A stretch of 48,962 bases of DNA from Alphaproteobacteria bacterium (GCA_028824965.1 JAPKBD010000003.1:1-48962); one strand, 5' to 3'. Positions 1 through 10,182 are shown, counted from the stretch's first letter. Made by a program: numbers and translations. Notes: a model not told the origin generated them from the letters alone.

Positions 1-678
1 GCGAATTTGCTTTTCAACAATACCTTCAATATTACCCGATGGCAGATCCTGGCTGCGGCTGCGGATACGTTCAGCAATATCATCCAGGCTCAAATCCAGG
101 CGGCGCAGGGTCTGGGGCGTCATATCGATCCAGATTTCCTCGTCCCTGGCACCAAAAAACAGCACTTGATCAATGCCGCGGGCCAGTAAATCCTCCCTAA
201 TGCGCTTGGCGATAGCCTTTAGGGCGGTTTCGCTGAATGGACCAGACAAGGCAATCCGCGAGATGGTGTCAAAGCGGGCAACCCGGCGAATGATCGGCGT
301 CTCGCTGCCCATCGGCAGCGTGGTCACTTGGGCGACGGCGGATACCACGTCCGAGCGCCCGGCCTGCATATCGCTATCAGCATCGAAGCGGACCAATATT
401 GTTGCCGATCCTTCGATCGAGAAGGATTCAATGTGGTCGACATTGTTCAGATAACGGACTTCCGGTTCGATGGCCGTGACGATATTGGCTTCAATATCTT
501 CAGCGCTGGCACCGGGCCAGACCACATTGATAGACACCACGTCGATGCCGAAGTCGGGAAAGAACTGCGTGTTCATCCGGGACAGGGCGACCCCGCCCAG
601 AACCATCATGATGATCATCAGCAAATTCGCGGCATTGCGATGACGTACAAACAGACGGACCAGATCAGCAGGGGACAT
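1..678 (-). CDS. RND-family efflux pump, inner-membrane subunit (N-terminal part, runs off left edge)
   Basis: Translating the minus strand from the ATG at 678 gives 226 residues with no stop before the window edge, so only the N-terminus is present. It begins with a short cytoplasmic helix and first membrane segment (NLLMIIMMVLGGVAL), then FFPDFGIDVVSINVVWPGAS and AEDIEANIVTAIEPEV, the porter-domain start typical of AcrB/MexB-like proton-driven exporters. A full pump is about 1000-1050 residues. The ATG follows the TAA of the adaptor gene without a spacer (TAAATG), so the two are translationally coupled. Substrate cannot be told; the sequence is of the divergent HAE1-like group common in alphaproteobacteria rather than an obvious heavy-metal CusA type. 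Confidence 0.9.
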   Translation of the reverse strand, partial: MSPADLVRLFVRHRNAANLLMIIMMVLGGVALSRMNTQFFPDFGIDVVSINVVWPGASAEDIEANIVTAIEPEVRYLNNVDHIESFSIEGSATILVRFDADSDMQAGRSDVVSAVAQVTTLPMGSETPIIRRVARFDTISRIALSGPFSETALKAIAKRIREDLLARGIDQVLFFGARDEEIWIDMTPQTLRRLDLSLDDIAERIRSRSQDLPSGNIEGIVEKQIR

Positions 679-1920
679 TTAGCGTACTTCTACCTTTTGT
701 CCGGGACTGATCTCTGCAAATCGGGTGACCACAACCTGATCACCATCCTTAATCTCGCCACGCAATAGAACATCGTTGCCAACCCGCGCCACCAATTCGA
801 CCGTACGCTTCTCCAGACGCTCCCCGGCGATCACATAGACTGTGTCGCTGTGGTACAGAGCACTTTCAGGTAACTGTGCCACCTTGCGAAACGTACGGTC
901 AGGCATGGCGATGGTGACAAACGCACCGGGCCGCAAAGGTTTGTTCAGACCCACATCATTCAGGCGGATATAGACCTGCACGCCGCCACTGGCACTGTTG
1001 ATACGTGCACCGACCCGGTCCAGACGCCCGGCATAGACAAAAATTTTCGGACCGACCTGCCAGGTAATTTCCACCATGCGCCCAATCACTGATCCAACGG
1101 ATACCAGGCGACCATACTGGCGGTCAGACAATGTTACCCGTGCTTCCAGACGGCCTGCATCGATCAACCGGGCGACCCGATCATTGGCGCTTAACCGCAT
1201 TCCCACCTGGGCCTGCACGTCCGCCAAAAAACCATCGAACGGCGCGATAAGGCGCACCCGTTGCAAATCCCGCTCAGCCCGGCGCAGGCCCACGGCAAGA
1301 CGATTGATCACTGCGCGCTGCTGTTTAACATGGGCGGCCTCAGCTGCCAGATCACTTTGCCGCATCTCGGTCGCTTTTTGCTGGCGGGTCAGATCCATCC
1401 GTGCGGTATCGAGCCGTTTTTCGGAAACCGAGCCCCGGCCCGAAAGATCGCTCATGCGCTTCACGTCCCGTTGATGCAGGGAAATCATTTCCTGATCCCG
1501 TCGCAAGGCCACAGAATAGGAATTTCGGCGCGCCTGGATCTCCTCCAAACGGGCCTTGGCTTCGTTCACTTGCGCCGTCAATTCATCCAATTTTGCCCGG
1601 TAGTCGAATTCATCAATGGCAACGATCAAATCGCCTTTGCGCAGGCTGCCGCCGTCAACGAATTTATCTGCAACTGCGACCACTTCACCTGCGACAAGGG
1701 CGCGCAACTCAACCTCGCGCCCAGGGACGATTTCACCATACAGATGCATCTTGGGCTGAACATCGGTTAAACCAACCTGGCTTGCCGAGACCAGCCAGGG
1801 TTCTTCCACCTTGTCCAATGGCTCGACAACCGGTTTGGTCCGCACCAAATAGACGGCGCCCATCACTGCGGCCAGAACCAGAATCCCGGGAATTACTGCT
1901 TTACGTACCTGCCATGCCAT
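679..1920 (-). CDS. RND efflux periplasmic adaptor (membrane fusion protein)
   Basis: This 413-residue protein links an inner-membrane RND pump to an outer-membrane channel. The N-terminus carries one membrane anchor (VIPGILVLAAVMGAVYLV) near residues 9-26. A lipoyl-type half follows (LYGEIVPGREVELRALVAGEV, with IVAIDEFDYRAKL), then a long heptad-rich coiled-coil hairpin (about residues 110-220), the second lipoyl half (IAPFDGFLADVQAQVGMRL) and beta-barrel and membrane-proximal domains. It ends one base before the pump's ATG. It is first in the two-gene operon; transcription would start in the 120-base gap shared with the divergent argE. No TetR- or MarR-type regulator lies beside it in the window. 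Confidence 0.9.
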   Translation of the reverse strand: MAWQVRKAVIPGILVLAAVMGAVYLVRTKPVVEPLDKVEEPWLVSASQVGLTDVQPKMHLYGEIVPGREVELRALVAGEVVAVADKFVDGGSLRKGDLIVAIDEFDYRAKLDELTAQVNEAKARLEEIQARRNSYSVALRRDQEMISLHQRDVKRMSDLSGRGSVSEKRLDTARMDLTRQQKATEMRQSDLAAEAAHVKQQRAVINRLAVGLRRAERDLQRVRLIAPFDGFLADVQAQVGMRLSANDRVARLIDAGRLEARVTLSDRQYGRLVSVGSVIGRMVEITWQVGPKIFVYAGRLDRVGARINSASGGVQVYIRLNDVGLNKPLRPGAFVTIAMPDRTFRKVAQLPESALYHSDTVYVIAGERLEKRTVELVARVGNDVLLRGEIKDGDQVVVTRFAEISPGQKVEVR

Positions 1921-2040
1921 GGCGCATAACTATTGAGATTGGTCTAAACAATCAAGTATTGATAAATGGATGCGCTCGACTGCTAGACCAACGTCGACAT
2001 GGCGGTTATCCTGCGTGAAATTATTCATTGGGGAAAAGGC

Positions 2041-3198
2041 ATGTCCGCTCAAATCTACACGCCGCGTGAAATGATCGACCGTCTGATCGCCTTCGATACG
2101 ACCAGCCGCTTTTCGAATTTGGAGTTGATCCACTTTGTGCGGGATTATCTGGCGGACCACGGTGTGGAATCAACCTTGATCCATGACAAAACCGGTACCA
2201 AGGCAAACTTGTTTGCCACTGTGGGCCCGATGATCGATGGCGGCGTGGTGCTGTCCGGCCACACAGACGTGGTACCCGTGGACGGCCAGGATTGGTCATC
2301 TGATCCATTTCAGGTCGATGAACGGGATGGCAGGCTATATGGCCGGGGCACCTCGGACATGAAAAGTTTCTGCGCCATTGCCTTGGCCCTGGTCCCGGAC
2401 ATGGTTGCAAAAGGCCTGACCCTGCCGATCCATTTCGCCCTGTCATATGATGAGGAGATTGGCTGCCTGGGCGCGCCGGACCTGTCGCGCCATATCCAGG
2501 GTCTGCCCGTCAAGCCACAAGCCCTGATCGTTGGCGAACCGACCGAGATGAAGGTGGTCAACGCACATAAAGGTTGTTGCGCCATCAGAACGACAATTAC
2601 GGGACGTGAAGGCCATTCATCGGAAACCCACAAAGGGGTCAATTCAATTTTCGCAGCTGCAAAATTGATCGGTTACCTGGATGATCTGGCAGAGGGTTTA
2701 AAAACCTCGAACATTAATGAGCGTTTTGATCCACCCTACACAACGGTACAGGTTGGCACTATCACGGGCGGCACCGCCGGTAATATCATTCCCAAAGAAA
2801 CAACATTCTGGTGGGAATATCGTGCCCTGCCGGAAGTTGATGGCGCTGCCATCGTCGCTGACTTCAGGGCCTTTGCCGAGGAACAGGTCCTGCCAAGAAT
2901 GCGCGCGGTCCATCCAGAAGCCGATATCCGCGTCGATGTTCGGGGTGAGGTGATACCGCTGTTGCCGGAGGACGGATCACCTGCGGAAACCCTGGTCCTC
3001 GCCCTGATGGGCAGCAACCAAGCCTATGCGGTGTCCTACGGCACCGAAGCGGGCATTTTTCAGAAAGACGGCGTCGCATCCGTGATTTGCGGGCCGGGCA
3101 GTATTTCCGTCGCCCATCGCCCTGATGAGTTTATTGAAATTTCCCAAGTGGAAGAATGCATAGCCCTCATGCGCCGTCTGATCGATCACTTGGGCTAG
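2041..3198 (+). CDS. argE: Acetylornithine deacetylase (M20 family)
   Basis: ArgE hydrolyses N-acetyl-L-ornithine to ornithine and acetate in arginine synthesis. The 385-residue length fits. M20 metal motifs are clear: LSGHTDVVPVDG (first His/Asp), GRGTSDMKSF (bridging Asp), and YDEEIGCLG (catalytic Glu pair); the dimerisation domain lies in the middle and SYGTEAGIFQ near the C-terminus. An in-frame ATG exists 42 bases upstream, but the ATG at 2041 is preferred because it has a purine-rich ribosome site (GGGGAAAAGG) just before it and the family begins there. The gene is divergent from the efflux operon and convergent with the argD-argF operon, so three of the arginine steps are grouped within 5 kb. 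Confidence 0.9.
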   Translation: MSAQIYTPREMIDRLIAFDTTSRFSNLELIHFVRDYLADHGVESTLIHDKTGTKANLFATVGPMIDGGVVLSGHTDVVPVDGQDWSSDPFQVDERDGRLYGRGTSDMKSFCAIALALVPDMVAKGLTLPIHFALSYDEEIGCLGAPDLSRHIQGLPVKPQALIVGEPTEMKVVNAHKGCCAIRTTITGREGHSSETHKGVNSIFAAAKLIGYLDDLAEGLKTSNINERFDPPYTTVQVGTITGGTAGNIIPKETTFWWEYRALPEVDGAAIVADFRAFAEEQVLPRMRAVHPEADIRVDVRGEVIPLLPEDGSPAETLVLALMGSNQAYAVSYGTEAGIFQKDGVASVICGPGSISVAHRPDEFIEISQVEECIALMRRLIDHLG

Positions 3199-3213
3199 AA
3201 TATTTCCAATCAA

Positions 3214-3825
3214 TCAGGGCGCCGATTTGAATGAACTTAGATGACGGTCGATATTTGCTGTCATTGTTTTGTCAAAGTCATTTGATGCAGCCTCTACAAA
3301 GCGGTAGAGGATATCGTCACGATCATTCAGGCTGATCCTCTCCGGCAGGGTGCGGGTGCGTGTTGCCGTTGCGGTTGCGAAGCCTTTTGACAGACCACCG
3401 GTGTTCTCCACCTCTAACTTCGCCTCTAGGCGTGCGTCATAGCGGGCTGCCTGATCCAAGGTAAAGGCCGCTTTCAGGCCTTTCTTTTTGACCAAAGCCT
3501 CAGCCTTCACGGAGGCATCCATAATTATAAACCTAGCGATGCCGGTATTTCCCACCGCACGCAATCGGTCTTGGGCCCAGGTCCGCATTGCCTTGGCCGG
3601 TGCCAGGGGCAGTTCATGCTCCACGTTCGGGGCCCGCAGGGGGGAGCGGAATTGCTCAACCACCTCTATCCGGGCCACATTCAGCTCTATCACCGGCAAA
3701 TGATTAAAACGCAAATCGGGATAATTGACGACAGGCAGGGGGCTTTCGCATGCTGTCAGCAGATAAAAAAGACACAGGGCCGGAACAGACGCCGGAACTA
3801 TGGACAGGAAGCGGGGGAGTTTCAT
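3214..3825 (-). CDS. Predicted lipoprotein of unknown function
   Basis: A 203-residue protein I cannot assign to a named family. The N-terminus is a lipoprotein signal: basic start, hydrophobic run, then LLTAC with the lipid-modified cysteine at about residue 26. The mature part is soluble, begins LPVVNYPDLRFNHLP, and alternates beta-like stretches (IELNVARIEVVEQF, RLEAKLEVEN). Start ATG at 3825 has AAAGG eight bases upstream. It lies 11 bases after hslO, last in argD-argF-hslO, so it is probably co-transcribed with them. Similar small lipoproteins follow hslO in other alphaproteobacteria by my recollection, but no function is established. Confidence 0.65.
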   Translation of the reverse strand: MKLPRFLSIVPASVPALCLFYLLTACESPLPVVNYPDLRFNHLPVIELNVARIEVVEQFRSPLRAPNVEHELPLAPAKAMRTWAQDRLRAVGNTGIARFIIMDASVKAEALVKKKGLKAAFTLDQAARYDARLEAKLEVENTGGLSKGFATATATRTRTLPERISLNDRDDILYRFVEAASNDFDKTMTANIDRHLSSFKSAP

Positions 3826-3836
3826 CACCAGAACCT

Positions 3837-4760
3837 TTAATTGGATGGGCTGAATTGATCTAATGTGAAAGTGTAAGACGCATTGCAGAATTCACAAGTG
3901 ACGATCAACTGACCATCGACGGCCAAATCCGGCAATTCAGTTGCAGGCAGCTGCTGCAATATCCGCTCCGCCCGCTCGTGGGAGCATCGACAACCAGGTT
4001 GCAGCGCTGTCGGGTCGAAAATCCGAACACCATCTTCGTGGAACAGACGAAACAGCAGATCGTCAGCGGACAAAGTCGGATCCGTTAATTCTGCGTCCTT
4101 GGTACTGGCCAGCATCGTCACGACGCGACGCCAATCATCCTCGGAAATCTCGTCCCGCTCCACCTCAACCCCACGGGCCAGTAAACTTGGGTCACCTTCG
4201 GGCAGACGTTGCAGCATAATTGCGCCACCGCGCCAGGGCCCATTGTCCGCGGTCTTCACACAAGTCAGTGCAATCGCTGTCTCAATCTGTTCCGATTCCC
4301 GGAAATAGTTGTGGGCGCAATCTGCCAGGCTGTGACCTTCCAATGCAACAATGCCTTGATAACGTTCCGTGTCCGCACCCTGATCAACGGTAAAGGCAAT
4401 ATGGCCCGCACCCTGGAGACGGGGAATTGAGGGTTTGATGGTAGTATCGATACTTTCCACGGCCTTAGCATCAAACTGCGCATAGCCGCGCAAATCGCCA
4501 GGTGACCGATAGTCGGCAACCAGCGTCGAAATTGGTCCGTCACCTTTGGTTTGCAGGGTGAATATGCCATCGAACTTTAAGGCACTGGCCAACACACACG
4601 ACAGTGCCACGGCCTCTCCCAGCAATTGGGCCACGGGGTCGGGATAGTCATGACGGCCTAATATTTCGTCCAACGCAGGGCCCAGGCGAACCAAGCGGCC
4701 GCGCACGCCAACGCCTTCAATTTGAAAGGGGCGGATCAGATCGTCAGGCACCGATGTCAT
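3837..4760 (-). CDS. hslO: Hsp33 redox-regulated holdase chaperone
   Basis: Hsp33 binds unfolding proteins in the cytoplasm when oxidants release zinc from its C-terminal cysteines. The 307-residue protein has the N-terminal Hsp33 fold (VRGRLVRLGPALDEIL) and the four zinc cysteines as CRC (GCRCSHERAERIL) and CEFC (VTCEFCNASYTF) near the C-terminus, so the redox switch is intact. The ATG at 4760 is preferred over an upstream TTG. It sits 13 bases after argF, inside the arginine operon, an arrangement I recall from other Rhodospirillales; the functional link, if any, is not known. Confidence 0.93.
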   Translation of the reverse strand: MTSVPDDLIRPFQIEGVGVRGRLVRLGPALDEILGRHDYPDPVAQLLGEAVALSCVLASALKFDGIFTLQTKGDGPISTLVADYRSPGDLRGYAQFDAKAVESIDTTIKPSIPRLQGAGHIAFTVDQGADTERYQGIVALEGHSLADCAHNYFRESEQIETAIALTCVKTADNGPWRGGAIMLQRLPEGDPSLLARGVEVERDEISEDDWRRVVTMLASTKDAELTDPTLSADDLLFRLFHEDGVRIFDPTALQPGCRCSHERAERILQQLPATELPDLAVDGQLIVTCEFCNASYTFTLDQFSPSN

Positions 4761-4773
4761 GGAACTCAATCTG

Positions 4774-5706
4774 CTAACCCAGACACCAGGTCAGGATGCC
4801 TTTCTGCGCATGCAAACGGTTCTCGGCCTCATCCCAGACCAGAGACCGTGGTCCGTCAATAACCTCCGCCGTGACTTCTTCGCCACGATGGGCGGGTAGA
4901 CAGTGCATGAAGACAGCGTCTGCTTTCGCATGGGCGATCAATTGGTCGTTCACTTGATATGGTGCGAGCAGGTTATGGCGCTGACGGCCGGTTTCTTCAT
5001 CATCATGCATGGAGACCCAAGCGTCCGAGACGATGCAATCGCTACCGCGTACAGCGTCTTCAGCCGATTCCGTAACCGTGATTGTGGCGCCATTCTCCCG
5101 GGCCCACTGCACCGCACTGGCTGATGGACTTAAGCCTTCCGGGCAGGCCAGGCGCATCTCGTAGCCGAATTGAGCGGCCCCATGGATCCACGAAGTGGCA
5201 ACATTGTTACCATCGCCGGCCCAGGTAACGATCTGTCCACTGGCATCGCCACGGTGTTCTTCCAAGGTCATCACATCGGCCATCAATTGGCAGGGATGGC
5301 TGGTATCCGTCAAGCCGTTGATCACGGGCACAGTCGCGTGTTGCACCAATTCTTCCAGCATCTCGTGGGATTTGGTGCGCAACATGATGGCATCCACATA
5401 CCGGGATAGAACCCGCGCCGTGTCGGCCATGGACTCACCCCGATCAATTTGCAGATCGTCCGAGTTCAAAACGATGGTCTCGCCGCCCAGCTGGCGCATC
5501 CCAACATCAAAAGATACCCGAGTGCGGGTCGATGGCTGAATGAACACCATGGCCAGGATTTTACCCGCCAAGGGCTTGTCATCGTCAAGCGTGCCTTTCG
5601 GTCGGCCGGCACGGGCATCTTTACGGGCCTTGCCGCTGTCCAGGATGCCGCGCAGCGCAGTGCCGTCAATCTGGTCAATATCCAGAAAATGACGCAGTTG
5701 GCTCAT
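4774..5706 (-). CDS. argF: Ornithine carbamoyltransferase
   Basis: ArgF joins ornithine and carbamoyl phosphate to give citrulline. The protein is 310 residues, usual for anabolic OTCases. Carbamoyl-phosphate motif [11 protein letters not shown], the HPCQ loop ([11 protein letters not shown]) and the ornithine-side [11 protein letters not shown] are all present. The start ATG (5706) overlaps the TGA of argD as ATGA, which fixes the start and implies translational coupling. An upstream TTG would add six residues but is not needed. Second gene of argD-argF-hslO-lipoprotein. Confidence 0.95.
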   Translation of the reverse strand: MSQLRHFLDIDQIDGTALRGILDSGKARKDARAGRPKGTLDDDKPLAGKILAMVFIQPSTRTRVSFDVGMRQLGGETIVLNSDDLQIDRGESMADTARVLSRYVDAIMLRTKSHEMLEELVQHATVPVINGLTDTSHPCQLMADVMTLEEHRGDASGQIVTWAGDGNNVATSWIHGAAQFGYEMRLACPEGLSPSASAVQWARENGATITVTESAEDAVRGSDCIVSDAWVSMHDDEETGRQRHNLLAPYQVNDQLIAHAKADAVFMHCLPAHRGEEVTAEVIDGPRSLVWDEAENRLHAQKGILTWCLG

Positions 5707-6875
5707 TGTCCCAAATCCCGGCAAACATCTTCCAACGCCGCGATGGCTTCATCTATATTCGCTTCTTCAATATTCAATGGCGGCAGCATACGCAGCACAT
5801 TGTCACCTGCGGGCGGTACCAGAACACCCTTGCCGCGCATGGCCGTGACCAGGTCCATATTGGGGAATTTGCATTTGATACCTAACAGCAACCCCCTGCC
5901 GCGCACTTCTTCAACGACCGAGTCGTTGCGCTTACAAACATCTTCCATACGCGCCCGCAACAGATCACCTAGACGTTCGACATTCTCGATAAAGCCATCC
6001 GCTAGAATAATATCCAGCACCGCGTTACCGGCAGCTGCCGCCAGCGGGTTGCCGCCGTAAGTGGAACCATGGGTTCCTGCGACCATGCCTTTCGCAGCGT
6101 CTGCCGTGGCCATACAGGCGCCGATGGGGAAACCACCGCCAATGCCTTTGCCCAAGGTTGCGATATCCGGCTTGATGCCGGACCATTCATGAGCCAGCAA
6201 TTTGCCCGTCCGACCCATACCTGTCTGAACTTCATCAACAATCAACAACAAGCCGTTGTCGTCACAAACCTGGCGCAATTGTACCATCACTGCATCATCA
6301 ACAACCATCACGCCGCCTTCAGCCTGGATAGGTTCAATCATAATAGCAGCCGTGTTCGGGCCAATGGCCGCATCCAGTGCCGCCCAATCACCCACAGGCA
6401 CATGGTCGAAACCGTCCATTTTTGGACCAAAACCGTCGAGGATTTTTTCCGTACCTGTTGCAGCGATGGTCGCAAATGTGCGGCCATGGAAACAATCATT
6501 GAAGGTAATGACCCGATAGCGTTCGGGATTTCCGTTGGTGTGATGATAGCGCCGCACCATTTTCAGCGCGCATTCATTGGCCTCAGCCCCTGAATTACAG
6601 AAGAAAACCGTATCGGCAAAACTGTTGGCGACCAGACGTTCGGCCAGGCGCTCCTGCCCCGGAATATTGTACAGGTTCGATGTATGCATCAACGTGGCGG
6701 CCTGCTTTTGGATTTCGGCCACCACATGGGGGTGGCTGTGGCCCACGCACAACACGGCTAATCCGGTGGCAAAATCAAGATACTTCGCCCCCTTGGTGTC
6801 ATACATGTAGGCACCTTCGCCCCGTTCGAATGCGATATCAATTCTGCCATAGGTCGACATGACTGCTGCGGTCAC
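5703..6875 (-). CDS. argD: Acetylornithine/succinyldiaminopimelate aminotransferase
   Basis: ArgD is the PLP-dependent transaminase that makes N-acetylornithine from its semialdehyde, and often also acts in lysine synthesis. PLP lysine is in [14 protein letters not shown]; the cofactor aspartate is in [23 protein letters not shown] marks the phosphate-binding turn. I chose the GTG at 6875 (390 residues) because AGGAGGG lies seven bases upstream and the family often begins xTAAxMPTYxR; the internal ATG at 6860 is the alternative. It heads the operon with argF, hslO and a lipoprotein gene. No ArgR-type box was recognised in the 138-base gap upstream. Confidence 0.94.
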   Translation of the reverse strand: MTAAVMSTYGRIDIAFERGEGAYMYDTKGAKYLDFATGLAVLCVGHSHPHVVAEIQKQAATLMHTSNLYNIPGQERLAERLVANSFADTVFFCNSGAEANECALKMVRRYHHTNGNPERYRVITFNDCFHGRTFATIAATGTEKILDGFGPKMDGFDHVPVGDWAALDAAIGPNTAAIMIEPIQAEGGVMVVDDAVMVQLRQVCDDNGLLLIVDEVQTGMGRTGKLLAHEWSGIKPDIATLGKGIGGGFPIGACMATADAAKGMVAGTHGSTYGGNPLAAAAGNAVLDIILADGFIENVERLGDLLRARMEDVCKRNDSVVEEVRGRGLLLGIKCKFPNMDLVTAMRGKGVLVPPAGDNVLRMLPPLNIEEANIDEAIAALEDVCRDLGQ

Positions 6876-7013
6876 GGCAGTACCCTCCTGCACTAATTTA
6901 AGCGGCGGACACAACCGCCTGGGAAAGGGGCCGGATTATCAATGCAATCGCGCCGGTGTCAAGCGGCTCTCGCTGCCGACTTCAATACAGACAGCCGTGT
7001 GGACTGCCAGGTA

Positions 7014-9098
7014 CTATTCAGACTCGGGCGGAATTCCAAAATGCGCCCACCTTTGACGCCCGCCTTCAATATCAAGATAGTGCAGCAGGGCGGAGACGGG
7101 GCGGGTGTCATAGGCGGTGCCCGTACCGGTCATCAAGGCCTTGGACGCCTCACCAAACGACATGCCAGGGCGGTATGCGCGGGCGCTGACCATGCCGACA
7201 AAGGCGTTGGCCACGGCGACAATCCGGGCGGTCGGCAATATTTCTTCCGATGCCAGATTGGCCGGCTGACCTTTACCATCCCAGCGTTCCTGAATTTGCC
7301 GAATAGTGTCGGCGACAGGGCCGTCGAATTCCACACCTTCGATTAAATCAGCACTGGTCAGAATGGATTCTCTGATCAAGGCAAGTTCTGCATCGGTCAG
7401 CTTTTCAGTCTTGGTTAAAACGCCGCTTGGCACCGTGACCTTACCCAAATTCATCAAGGCACCGGCAATGTCGCAAGTTTCAACCGCGGCTTCATCCATA
7501 TGCATGGCCTCTGCAATGGCGCGGGATACTTCGGCGACGCGGGCGGAATGATGGGCCGAGAACGGGTCGCGCCGATCAACCACGGCAACGCAGGTCTGGA
7601 CCAGCTCACGCAATATACGGGCACGACGCTCCCGCTCATCCACAAGGTCGGTGATATCCTCCATTATCATCAAGACACCGGAAGGATCTTGACCCTCAGA
7701 TCGCAGCGGAATGTGGTCGGTCTTTATAACCCGGCGACCTGTGGGCCTGGCTTCTGCACGCCATTCCGTCAGGGGTGTGCCCTTGTCTATGACCTGGGCG
7801 TTGGCACGCTGAAAATGCGCGGCCTTATCTGCGCCCATGAAGTTAAGCAAAGATTTACCGATCAATTCATTCGCGGCCATGCCGGTTTCTTCGCCGCTTT
7901 TCGAATTGGCGAACATCACCTGGCCCGCACGGTCCACGGCGACGATGGCCGTTGGCTGGCTGTCGGTGACAACACGGAGAAAGTCGCTGACGGTCTGCAA
8001 TTGAGCGTTCGATTGGCGCAAGCCTTCTGCCGCTGCGGCCACCCGGACAGAGGAACCATGACGCCACACAGCGAAAATAGCCGCCGTCACCACAGCGATG
8101 ACCAACCATAATCCGATCAACAGGGTCAATTGGCGGCGATCAGACACGGCCAATGCCTCCGCCCGATCAACACTTCGGATCAGAACCCAAGGTAAACCCT
8201 GGATGCTTCTGCTGGTCGCCAGCACCTCCCGACCCTAGTAGTTATTGAAGATGCCGAAACCACCGGCCCGGGACATCAATTCAGCGCCTGCCAGGTTTTT
8301 CGTATCAAGGGCCAGGGATTGCTTCAAAGGCGGTGTGCCATCCGCCAGGGGCGAGATATATTCCACCGTCGAGCCATTTTTCCGCACCATATATGTATGA
8401 CCGCTGCGCAAAGTTTCGCCTGGCTGCGCCAGACGCCCAAACAGACCACTGCCAACCGTGCGAATACCAATGATCGCGCCGACCTGGTCAGCCGGTCGGT
8501 TTTCGCCCTGAACCGCAAAAATGGGTTGCAGGAATGCCATCGTCGCCTCCCCCGTGGGGCCGGCATAAAGGTCCAGCGCGCCGCGTGTACCTAATTTCGT
8601 CCCCCGCACGAAGTCATGCAATCGAGCGTCTAATGCCGGCGTACCCGGGGTGGTGACCAAAATTTCGCCCTTTTTGTCCAACAGAGCCAAACCGGCAATC
8701 CCGACCCGTTTTACATTCGCCTGAACGTCGGCGCCCTGTATAGGTTCGCTGAAACCAGACTGATCCGCCGTCACAATTAGTAGATTTGCCAGATATTCCG
8801 CCTGTGCGGATTGGTCAGTAACCGCCCCGGATTGACCGCCCGAAAGTGACAGTTCCGTCAGATAAAGTTGGAGCGACAAATTGTCGGCAAGGCCGGACAG
8901 CGTATTAAATTGCTGATCGCGCCATTGCCGCACAGCCTGGGCCCGGCTGGCGGCGACTATACCAAGGCGCACCTGCCATTGCTGCAGATCGCGCTCCCCC
9001 TCGGCCCTAACAAAAGTGTGCACCGCAAACATGCCCAAGACCGCGCATAGCAACAGCAAAGCGCCTGCTGCAACGACATTCCTGTTAATTTTGCTCAC
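7014..9098 (-). pseudogene. Membrane Cache/PAS sensor with degenerate HD-GYP domain, interrupted by an in-frame TAG
   Basis: Two open stretches (8235-9098 and 7014-8225) lie in the same frame, separated only by the TAG at 8237-8235 and a few codons, and together make one 694-codon sensor. The start GTG (9098) has GAGGCG upstream. Order: membrane helix (VVAAGALLLLCAVLGMFAV), periplasmic Cache-like domain, second membrane helix (LTLLIGLWLVIAVVTAAIF), PAS domain (FLRVVTDSQPTAIVAVDRAG), then an HD-GYP-like domain. The stop falls at the end of the Cache domain (FNNY-stop-GREVLATSR), where relatives usually have a DYRG-type turn. The HD-GYP residues are also altered: HD is MN (ALMNLGK), HHE is IQE, GYP is GQP. 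The 3' part could be separately translated from a GTG just after the stop. Confidence 0.75.
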
Positions 9099-9241
9099 TG
9101 CTTCGCCTCTATCATTTTTGATTTTGCCAGCCAAAAACGGCCTTTTGCCATAAATCCAACGCTATAGCACTCGAATATAGTAAAAAAATCGGTATACATT
9201 AGGCTGAAATTCGACATTTCCTACGCTTTTAGGGCACAATT

Positions 9242-10135
9242 ATGCAAATTCCGCTGCTGGCCATTGCCACAGCCATAGGGATCAACATCCTTTGGGGTGC
9301 CAATCCTGTCGCAGTAAAGATAGGTCTGGTCGCATTTCCCCCATTTTGGAGCGCCTTTCTACGCTTTGCCATCGGGGCCCTATGCATCATCATCTGGGCG
9401 CGTCTGAACAAAATTCGAATTTGGCCTACGGCGCCCGAATGGCCCGGTTTGTTGCTCCTCGCGCTGCTGTTCATAACACAGATCGGCCTGATGAATTCAG
9501 GCATCAACATGACCTCAGGCGCATCAGCCTCTGTGATGACGGCGACCCACCCCTTATTCGCAGGCCTATTCGCCCATTTCCTGATTGCCGGCGACCGGAT
9601 GACCCTTGGGAAGACTGCGGGTCTGCTTGTTGCCTTCCTCGGTGTTGGTCTGATCCTTACGGGTGGCGTCGTTCCGGAGCAATTTTCCCGCGCCAACTTT
9701 GGTGATCTTGTCATATTGGCAAGCACATTTTTGTTAGGCGGACGCATGATCTGGACCGCGCGGCTGGTCAGCAACATGGATCCCGCGCGTGTCATGTTGT
9801 GGCAGATGTTATTGTCCCTCGGTGTGTTCGCTGCGGGTGCCGTCCTGTGGGAAGAGGTGAATTGGGACGCAATAGGTTGGCAACCGATCATGGCATTGGC
9901 CTATCAAGGGATTGTCATTGCCGGCCTTGTTTTCGTGGTCAACGCCTGGCTGATTAAGCACTATAGTCCAACCGTGATTGTCGGATTTGGGTTCGTCTCC
10001 CCCTTGTCCGGCGTGTTATTAAGCGCATTATTGTTAGGCGATTCCCTGACCTGGGATCTTGCTGCAGGCACGGCACTGGTTGGTATAGGTTTGGTCATAT
10101 TGGCGCGACAGGCCCAACTGCGTCCAAAAAACTAG
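9242..10135 (+). CDS. EamA/DMT-superfamily permease
   Basis: A 297-residue inner-membrane protein with about ten hydrophobic segments in two EamA-like repeats. Repeat one opens IATAIGINILWGANPVAVKIGLV, the family's signature start (WGxNxVxxK); repeat two begins near FGDLVILASTFLLGGRMIWTARL. Members export amino acids or other metabolites, but substrate cannot be read from sequence. The gene has its own start (ATG at 9242) after a 143-base gap divergent from the sensor gene, and is followed 47 bases later by the molybdoenzyme gene in the same direction. Confidence 0.88.
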   Translation: MQIPLLAIATAIGINILWGANPVAVKIGLVAFPPFWSAFLRFAIGALCIIIWARLNKIRIWPTAPEWPGLLLLALLFITQIGLMNSGINMTSGASASVMTATHPLFAGLFAHFLIAGDRMTLGKTAGLLVAFLGVGLILTGGVVPEQFSRANFGDLVILASTFLLGGRMIWTARLVSNMDPARVMLWQMLLSLGVFAAGAVLWEEVNWDAIGWQPIMALAYQGIVIAGLVFVVNAWLIKHYSPTVIVGFGFVSPLSGVLLSALLLGDSLTWDLAAGTALVGIGLVILARQAQLRPKN

Positions 10136-10182
10136 TGTCGAAGGATTAGTCGCGACAAACCCGTCGCATGGAGTTTTTGAGA

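Noticed and set aside
7014-9098. Stop-codon reassignment (TAG or TAA as sense, selenocysteine or pyrrolysine)
   Set aside because: TAG, TAA and TGA all end conserved genes at the expected place in this window, and the two interrupting stops are different codons.
9229-9891. 220-residue minus-strand frame across the DMT permease
   Set aside because: Composition is shadow-like (Pro/Arg/Met-rich) and the plus strand encodes a clear EamA protein.
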